Assembly (NCBI GenBank): GCA_039519185.1
Contig: CM076854.1
Location: forward strand, 17,147,192-17,211,191
Direction: 5' to 3'
Length of the DNA stretch: 64,000 bases
DNA from: Astragalus membranaceus
Taxonomy: Eukaryota; Streptophyta; Magnoliopsida; Fabales; Fabaceae
A program made the position numbers and the translations under genes. Position 1 is the first letter of the stretch. Each line of letters begins with the position of its first letter. The notes under the pieces are model-generated. The model worked only from the letters and a program-made list of their open reading frames with translations. It searched no databases and had not been told where the DNA came from. Below are positions 56,496 through 64,000 of the stretch, piece after piece.

Positions 56496-56975
56496 GAACT
56501 CCAAATCAAGTTGTGGCGCAATGATTGTCCCTCAAAAGTGCTAATTTTTGGTTGGAGGGTGTTGCTAAATAAGATTGCCACCCGTGAAGCATTATTTCGA
56601 AGAGGTATTTTGCATGATGAAATAGACAAGTGCTGTGTTTTATGTTTTGAAGAGGACGAGACATCGTTACATTTGTTTCTTCGGTGCCAAGTGACAAGGT
56701 CGGTATGGCAGCAAATTTACGCTTGGATGGGGGTGTCTTTTGATGAGGTTGATGATGTGAAGACTCAATTTGTAGAATTTGGGAATTTGATACGTGGGAA
56801 GAAACTACGAGGAGTTAAACAACTTATTTGGTTGGCGGTCATATGGAATATTTTATTGATGAGGAAAAAAGTCGTGTTTAATGGGGAGGTAGCTTCGATC
56901 CCAACGGTGATTTCTGGCATCAAGGATAGTGCTTGGGGTTGGTTCAAAGCTAGAAAAGGATGTACCTTCATATAA
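56496..56975 (+). pseudogene. Second LINE zf-RVT fragment
   Basis: An ORF from before Met 56511 encodes LWRNDCPSKVLIFGWRVLLN, then KIATREALFRRGIL, CCVLCFEEDETSLHLFLRC, and IWLAVIWNILLMRKKVVFNG. This is the same zinc-binding domain type (zf-RVT) as 55340-54633 but a diverged family and opposite strand. It ends at a TAA without an evident poly(A) tail. Upstream reverse transcriptase sequence is absent. Confidence 0.8.
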
Positions 56976-57430
56976 GAAAGTTACATTCTCATAAATTAGA
57001 CTTAGCTATGATTCGAACACTACAATATACATTACCTTAAGCTCCATGATAACTCTTTTGCATAAAAATGGACATTAGTTCAATATACTTAGTTAGGTGA
57101 TTAATGCATTTCCTAGTTGTCCTATTAAATTATTTTGCCATATCAACGTAACAAACTTTTGATAAAGGGAATACAATGGGAAGGAGTACTCCAATCCATT
57201 ACATATACTAAATTTTAAAACATACACACCTGTCATAAAAAAATATTAAGTTGTGCCCTCCCTTCTAACAATGAACCACCAACGAAACAAATTTAATTTG
57301 TGCAAAAATCTTTAAAAATATATTTCTGTAACATTCTTAGGTTGATTTTACGCATGCCACTTTCTAAACCATGTTTGCCACATCGGCCATTAAAATAATG
57401 AAAAACATTTTTACGCGTGGTCCCTCAGTT

Positions 57431-57444
57431 GGCTCTAGATACCA
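57431..57444 (-). other. tRNA-Met-like primer-binding site
   Basis: On the minus strand TGGTATCTAGAGCC follows the LTR. It is a diverged TGGTATCAGAGC site, typical of Ty1/copia elements. Confidence 0.6.
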
Positions 57445-57680
57445 TGTTAAGAGAGTTCGACAAAATATAGAGAGACATATGCTAAATATTGTGTGTCGAA
57501 AACAAGATCACACATGCTCTATATATATAGTGCTTATACACTAATTACTTTGAATGCCTAGTAGCTTGTATAGATAGGAATACTAATAATTAGCCTAGGA
57601 AATTCTACGATCAAAGGATAATGAAAAGATACGTTGAACCCCAGCTAAGATACATTAAACTCTAGTAATAATAATCGACA
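57445..57680 (-). mobile_element. Short copia-type LTR (236 bp)
   Basis: On the minus strand it starts TGTCGATTATTATTACTAG at 57680 and ends ...GAACTCTCTTAACA at 57445, directly before a primer site. CTATATATATAGAGC inside is a TATA-like box. The small size suits Ale-type copia elements. Only a leader-like piece remains downstream; no gag-pol was seen in 57240-57430. Confidence 0.6.
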
Positions 57681-59794
57681 ATAAGTTTGTGGATTTTAAA
57701 TTTTTAGAGAAAGAAAATATAATTCCTTATTTAGAACTTTTTTTGCATAAGAAAGGTTTTATTCATTGAATAGCTATTCAAATGGGCTGAGCAATTCATT
57801 CCCTTACTATGTGGTAGGATCAATTTGATCACTAACATAGTCAATAGCTATTCAACAAAAGGAAAAAAAATTGAAGCTCAAGCTCATCATGAAGTATTCA
57901 AAACCAAGTCAACATAGATATGTGCCTACAAGAAGAAAAGCCAAAGCATCACAAGCATGAAGTCAAGTTGAAGTTCATCATCTAATCTGCTGAAGGTAGC
58001 GATGAAGTCAAGGTGTCAGTTCGGTGAAGAAGGCAGAAGCATTTGGTCCAAGAAGCATCTTCTAATCAAGATACCTCAACAAGTGTTTCCTCTACAAGAA
58101 GCATCCACTCTAAAGAAGCAGTATATTACTTTATCCTTCTCAACGGCTAGTTGTAAGATGGCCTGCTCTCCAACGTATGTAATCTCTTCCGTATTTAAAG
58201 GTGTTCCTTTGAATTAAAGAGGTTGACGGCAAATGAAGAAAGGTCTACACAGACATCACTGAGAAAAAATGACTATGTCTATTCATTGAATATCATATGA
58301 CATTAGTGACAATGAGATTATTTACATTTAACATCCATGGAGAAGAGAAAAGAAAGAAAAGAAAATAATGATGTATTAAAAAAATCTTAGAGTATAGATA
58401 GGATTTAAATTGTAATATTCTCCCATTTTGAGTTACATCCTACGTAAGACTTTTTGCCACACTGAAATAAACTCAACCTTTTGTAATCGGCCCAATAGCG
58501 ACAAACACTTTGTAAAAATAGTCTGGAGAGATAGGTAAACACTTAGTTCCTAAACATTAGTTGCCATAAGGTTGAGAAAACAAGAAAGATTTCTAGTGGA
58601 AGAGACTGGAGAGGTAGTAAAGAATACTCACAGTGCTTGGAGAGAAAAACAAAAGAATATACTTGTTTTTAGTAGATTAACTCCTTCGAATGAAGAAGGA
58701 AAAATCACTCTATAACGGGTGGACTTGACGTAGCAAAATGTGTTGTGAACTGGGATCAAATACTTGTGTATATTATTCTTCTCCTTCATATTTTTATGGC
58801 GTCGTGTTCTCTATAGTTTAACTTCACTTTCCATTAAGTTGATTTAAACAGAAGTTAAATGTTGAGGTAGTAAACACCTTTTTAACTTAAACGAAAAGGT
58901 TTATTTATAAAAGCGGTCAAGTATTTCACAATTCAAACCCCCTTTCTTGTGTTTCTAATACCTAACTCGGGGGAGGGGTTCGAATAGGTTTTTCAAGTAA
59001 AAAATATTTTCTTAAAACTTGTTTTCAACAACCTTTGTAAACAATAAAAGAGTAAGAATAAAAAAGAAAGTAAATTGTACAACGAGATTTATATTGGTTC
59101 ACTACCACCTGATAACTAGTCTGATCTCTTTAAAACCTTTTGAAGGATTTTCGCTAAAACCTTTTAGCTTTAAATCTCTAAAACATTCTCCATTGAACCG
59201 ACTAAACTCTCAGATTCTTAGAAAGACTTGAACTCATGTATCTCAAGTACAAATGCAACTATTGGAAGATTTACAAGTGATTTGAATAAGAATAAAATTC
59301 ACTCCCTAAAGAGAGGTTTACAATGAAAGCCTTTAGAAAGATATAAAAATGTTTTTTATGTCTCTTGGCTTGAAGTGTTTGAGCTTCAATGGATAATCAC
59401 TTTATAAGTGTGGAAGCTCTATATGATAGCTTGATAGCGTGAATATTCAGAATTGATTCTTTGTACACACATTGTAGTTTCGTTAGTTATTCCAAGAGTT
59501 GTTGTACGCCTTTTATAGAGATGTAGAAATTATAGTTGTTGATGAATTCTGTGAGATAGAAATTTATCTGTTGAAATCGAGGTTTCTAATGGGAGACAAC
59601 CGTGATAAATGTAATTAGGTCGTATTATTGTGAAAGATTATGATTAGTTCACTCTCTTTGTTCCTTGTTACCTTGTAGTTTGAATAACTATTTTAAATAA
59701 CATTAATATCTCATTAAATGACCTTTAGCTTTCTAGTAATGAAATCGGATGTGAGCAAAAACAGAAGCTTGATGAAATTGCTTGAACTTATAAA
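57681..59794. other. Retroelement-like DNA, unclassified
   Basis: No supported gene. A stretch around 59080-59170 ('tatattggttcactaccacctg', then 'aaccttttgaaggatttt') resembles 46960-47030. The copy of dispersed repeat 2 further right suggests that 57.7-61.8 kb is one old element interrupted by a hAT insertion at 59795. Confidence 0.4.
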
Positions 59795-60801
59795 TAGGGG
59801 TGTCAAAATGGTCCATTTGTCCACCGGATATCCGGTCCATCCATAACAAAATCCATCCAATCCATCCATTACAAAAAAAAAATATTAATGGATTGGATTG
59901 AATCCATCCGTTTGATTTTGTGGATGGTTGTGATCCATCCATTGTATTTTCTAAATCCATTGGATTACAATAACTACAAAATCAAAATTCATTGGATAAT
60001 TAATTTTTTTAAACAAATCCATTGTAAAATTATAAAAATATTTTTTTTAAAAAAAAATATTTTTTTAAATATATTTTTTTCCAGAATTTTTTTTTAAAAA
60101 AATTCATTAAAAAAATAATTTTTTTGACCAAAAATCATTCAAAAACTAATATAATATAATATATATATATATAATATAATATAATATAATATAATATATA
60201 TATATAATAATAATATTGACCACACCGGAGGGCCACGGTGAACCACCGCCGGCCACCGTCCTCCGCTGCCGGAACCACCACCGGCCGCCGGAGCGCCCGC
60301 CGCCGGAACCACCACCAGCCGCCGGAGCTCCGCCGTCGGCCGCCGCCGTGCCGGCCTGCCGGAGCTCCGCCGCCGGCCGCCCCTACCACCACCACATATT
60401 AAAATATATATTTATATATTATATTATATATATTAACAATATTATATATACATATAGTTATATATATATATATATTTATAAATCTAAAAAATTCAATTTT
60501 ATCAAAAAATAATAATAAATTTAATTTCTGCAAAAAAAAAATGTTAATTTTTTTTTTACTCAATATTTTTTTATCCAAAGATTTGTTTATATTTTAAATA
60601 TATTAGTGGATGGATTGGATATCCATCCATAAAAAAATTGTAATTGGATGGATTGGATGAATTTTTTTGTAAACGGATGGATTGGATTGGTTTTTTTTGA
60701 CACAATTTTAATGGATATAAATGGATAAATGGATTGTTTTCAATCCATCCATTATAATCCAAATCCAAATCCATCCGATCCATCCATTTTGACAGCCCCT
60801 A
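59795..60801. mobile_element. hAT element (1007 bp) with CTTATAAA duplication
   Basis: The ends TAGGGGTGTCAAAATGG and CCATTTTGACAGCCCCTA are inverted repeats with a one-base indel. Perfect 8-bp duplications CTTATAAA lie at 59787-59794 and 60802-60809. The subterminal arms are full of 'ccatccaatccat' and the reverse 'atggattggat' motifs. There is no transposase. The centre has AT microsatellites around a GC-rich block (60216-60395). Confidence 0.92.
60216..60395. other. GC-rich block inside the hAT element
   Basis: About 180 bp built from CCGCCGG/CCACCA units, flanked on both sides by (AT)n. It is open in more than one frame because it is repetitive. Codon-like periodicity (Pro/Ala/Arg) may reflect a captured exon or a GC-rich simple repeat; I cannot tell which. 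Confidence 0.7.
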
Positions 60802-60809
60802 CTTATAAA

Positions 60810-62147
60810 CAAATACTTTGATGGATAGATGCCTTTTGTAGTGAGAAGATGCACTCTGATTGTTGAGCTTCTTATAAACAGATGCTTCTTAGGAACAAAA
60901 TATTCACGAGTTGAACATATATTAGATTCTATCTGGTGAGAATACACGATAGCACTGTCAACCATAAGTGTTGGATGAATTTCTTCTTATGTCATAGAAC
61001 ACTGGTTTTCATACTATGTTGTTGAAAAAGTTCTGCTATGGCTTACTAGGTGTTGAAATCGACCCATTGGACTTTCTGGTTTAGTGTTTCTTCATTAGAG
61101 ACAAACATATTAAATGCCCCTAATATCATACAATGTAACTCGATCGCTCTCGCAAGACTTACTTTTCCATTCACACTATGTCGGCGACACTTGTACGACA
61201 CGGATTTCAATCCAAGGCAATCTTTTTTTGGGCTATCTCAATAATTCCTCATACCATATCTTTACTTTAGATAGTATTAAATATCTCATTTAATGTGTTG
61301 AAGTCTTTAGACAGTGAGTACCATACGCTTGAGAAATCTTGGCATGAACTCAACAGATGCTGTTGGACTTCACGCTTCATTCTGAAAGTCAACCAGAAGC
61401 ACTTTTAGAGAGCCTTGAACCTGAAGAGCTCTTGAGGAATAGATAATCTTTCACTAGATGGGAATCACTATATAAAGAGAGCAGATGATGTGCATTGCTA
61501 ACTTGTTTTTATTCTACGTTATTTTTGTAGAATATAATATAAGTTATGCATACTAGAAAAACACATTAGAAATAAATTTTTCTCGAATAATATTTGTTAT
61601 CTACAAAACTAATTATGGTCATTGTTTCTTGATCCACTTGATTGCAACAAGCCTATTTGCAGTCCTCTGCTCGAGTCAAAAAACAGTTTTGTTAGGTAAG
61701 TGTTGTATAACCACCAAGAATTATTATTTAATAAATTTATTATTTTTTGACAACAATAAATTTATTATTATAATAATAATTTTTTTGATATTTTAAATAT
61801 GTTTTTGGTCTCTTCAAATATGAGAAATTCGGCTTTAATCCCCTGCAATTTTTTAAAAAATAAATCCATGTAAATGCAAACTTTTTTATTTTGGTCCTTG
61901 TGTTAAACACTCCGTTAACAATTGCTGATGTGTCAGATATATATATATCCTTTCAAGATTTACCACATCTTAAATATGCTGGTAGAATTTACTAACAGAT
62001 GGATGGCTAGATTTCCAAAGAGAAAATGATATAAAACCAACAGATGTCTGTGTTTTCCAAGTTGAGAACAAGTCTGAACGTATCGTTGTAGTACACATAG
62101 TCTGACAACCCACTTGCTTATGTTGATGGCGTTTTCATAGCCAAAGC
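60810..62147. other. Continuation of the interrupted element; no gene
   Basis: This contains dispersed-repeat copy 2 (about 61580-61800). From about 61796 there is a stretch of the type 'tttttggtctcttcaaatatg' and 'tttattttggtccttgtgtt' like one arm of a Mutator-type foldback MITE, but the opposite arm is missing. Confidence 0.4.
61580..61800 (+). repeat. Dispersed repeat, copy 2
   Basis: Diverged counterpart of 51290-51480 in the same orientation. Both include an aacaagcct(c/a)tttgcagtcctc core and a following gtataac(t/c)acc motif. Confidence 0.6.
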
Positions 62148-63031
62148 TGTAACATCCTTAATTTCGGTTAATTTCGTTTTAAGAAATTAACTAGCGAACT
62201 ATTATTCGATAAAATAATAATTCAAGTCATGGACATGTTAAAAGCGTGAAAGCAACATTTAATTGTTAATTGTATGAATTATGTGATTGTTTTGGGGTAG
62301 AAATAAAATTATGTGAGGATTTGAGAGCCAAGGGCGTTTTGGTCTTTTCCACCCATTTAAACCCTCAGCCCATTAAAACATTATAACCCTCACTTCATCC
62401 TCATCATTCAGCTGGAACCAGAAAAATAGAAAAGAGAATAGGGAGAGAAAGAGAAAGAAATCGTGAGAGAGAAGAGGAAGAGAAGGAGAAGGGAAGATCC
62501 AGAAACCTTGATGCATGTAGGTGATTTCTAACCCATTCTTCTCCATTTTCAGTTCCCTTTCCAGTGGTACTAATTACAATAGCTGATTCTCCCTCTTCCA
62601 TCATCCTCCATTTTCGAACTTGAAGCTCCACCCTGGCCGTCTCGCTCTTAGGGACTTTACTTGTTCAAGTGAAGGCTAGATTGGGGTAGAATTGAAGCTA
62701 CATTGTATTTTGAAGCAAATAGAAGGAAAGTTCAGTAGCAAGGAAGAGTAGAGTTGTTGATTTCGAAGTTCATAGTGAGTGGATTTCGGTTTTGAAGTCT
62801 TGGACGCGTTTGGTACGAGTTCGTTAAGTTTCGGAGTCGTTGAACTTCAAAGTCTCGGGTGTTGCGTGATTTTCATCACGATTAGTGAGTTCTACTCACT
62901 TAGGGTTTTTAATATTGGAGTTTTGATTGTTGTTAGTTGCTGGAACATCATGTACAATTTCGTTTTTATGAAATTCGAGTCTAGAAATGTGTTTTCGAAA
63001 ATGTCTCATTTCGGCGTCGTTTTAACGATTT
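62148..63031 (+). mobile_element. LTR (5' part), same family as 48314-50678
   Basis: It begins TGTAACATCCTTAATTTCGG and its first 200 bp mirror the minus-strand LTR ending at 50678. A GA-rich leader follows at 62420-62500. It is interrupted at 63032 by another LTR start. A short ORF on the minus strand (62631-62404) is a shadow of the GA-rich leader. Confidence 0.75.
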
Positions 63032-64000
63032 TGTAACATCCCCAATTTAGCTAATTTCATTTATTGAAATTAGCAAGATGTCTCAAGATAATTAATTAGC
63101 ATAATTGGTTAATTATGATATGGTGAGTTAATTGGGATTGTAAGCGAATAGGAACACAAGGGTATTTTCTTCTTTTCCACACATTAATGAGTTTCGGCTA
63201 AACCATCCTCCACAGAACATAACTATATGCAATATATGTAATTATTGTATAAGTATTGTGTGATTAAAATTGACTTAAGAAGAAATTAAGGAAGTTTAAG
63301 CAAAATTTGGACATAGGGGCATTATGGTCATTTCGCCCTTTTAAGTGAAGCTCAGCTGAAGCATTACAAGACTATACAATCAGAATTCATCATTTCCAGA
63401 AACAGAAACTAGAGAGGGGTTAGAGAGGAGAGGGTGAGAGAGCTAGAGGAGGAAGAAGGAAGGGGATCTTCCACATCCCTTGATGCATGTTACATCCAAA
63501 ACCACCATTCAAACCAGTTTTTCAACCTCCATCTACTGATACAAACAACATCCACTACACCCTTCTCATCCTCATTCCACCATTTTCGCACCTCAAGTTC
63601 CAAGTGAGAAGAAAATGGATTCCTAGCTTGCATGTGGTTCCAATAGAACTTTAGGAGAGGTTTGCAGCCTTACATTTCAGTTGGAGTGTCGCGGTGCAAG
63701 ATGAGGAGCCACATTTCGAACTAGAAACACATTTGGAGAAGTTTCAGTAGCTAGAGGTGCTGGGATTCGAAGTTGGGGTTGAAGATACTCAAGTTCACCC
63801 ATAGGGAAACAAATCCAGTAGAAAACCCGTTTGTACCATCTTCATTGTTTTCATCGTATCTCACTGTACACTACTCCGATGATCTTGATTCTTGTCCCTC
63901 TGGAAACTAGACACAGAGATCTTCATTTTGGGCACAAGAACCGTATGATTTCATGGAGAAATGAAGGAGATATCATATCTCCAAGTTTCGGGTTCCGAAT
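63032..64000 (+). mobile_element. LTR (partial), same family as 39323-41215, nested
   Basis: It begins TGTAACATCCCCAATTTAG inside the previous LTR and runs out of the window. The first bases match the solo LTR at 39323 (TGTAACATCCCCAATTTGGC, then aatttca...gaaattagcaa). Further right, 'ggaaactagacacagagatc' corresponds to 'gggaaactagacacaaat' in the solo LTR. Confidence 0.75.

Overview
The window is plant nuclear DNA, from a eudicot and most likely a legume. The legume call is an inference from the mix of transposons: Tat/Ogre-type and other Ty3/gypsy LTRs, CACTA, Mutator-like and hAT elements, and plant L1-type LINE fragments. There is no bacterial-style gene organisation. Most of the 64 kb is nested mobile-element debris. 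The only clearly intact host-type genes are two intronless SKP1-like genes (SCF ubiquitin-ligase adaptor), at 16223-16660 and 30821-31270.

Layout. 1-9130 is a stack of broken LTR retrotransposons: an inverted LTR end at 1-318, the 3' part and long 3' LTR of a Tat/Ogre-like element (319 to about 4295), a minus-strand gag pseudogene with its 5' LTR (about 4296-7207), and a second minus-strand gag pseudogene with PBS and LTR (7208-9130). A Stowaway MITE and a 550 bp foldback Mutator-type MITE with perfect 9-bp target duplications follow. 9859-17158 and 19781-31774 are two copies, in the same order and orientation, of a segment of about 7.3 kb. Each carries a transposon-borne plant-mobile-domain (PMD) pseudogene followed by a SKP1-like gene with its upstream region. 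Copy 2 is longer mainly because a CACTA element of about 4 kb, itself carrying a captured multi-exon gene, landed in the 3' part of its PMD element. The 2.6 kb between the copies holds an LTR/PBS remnant and an odd foldback element with a tRNA-like B box.

31835-34391 is an LTR element whose internal region holds a spliced PMD-type gene antisense to the LTR. 35452-36916 is an intron-containing fragment of an XEG113-like glycosyltransferase gene, interrupted by a hAT MITE. 38-64 kb is LTR-rich. It contains two solo LTRs with intact 5-bp target duplications, a CACTA element with two 214-bp MITEs, two LINE 3' fragments, a copia-type LTR/PBS remnant, a hAT element with a GC-rich insert, and two nested LTRs at the right edge.

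Function. The SKP1 pair is the only part likely to make working host protein. The rest is best read as a record of insertion, gene-fragment capture, duplication and decay. Several exon chains stay in frame across consensus splice sites: the CACTA cargo, the antisense PMD gene and the XEG113 fragment. They are described exon by exon. All family names rest on reading the sequence; no database search was run.
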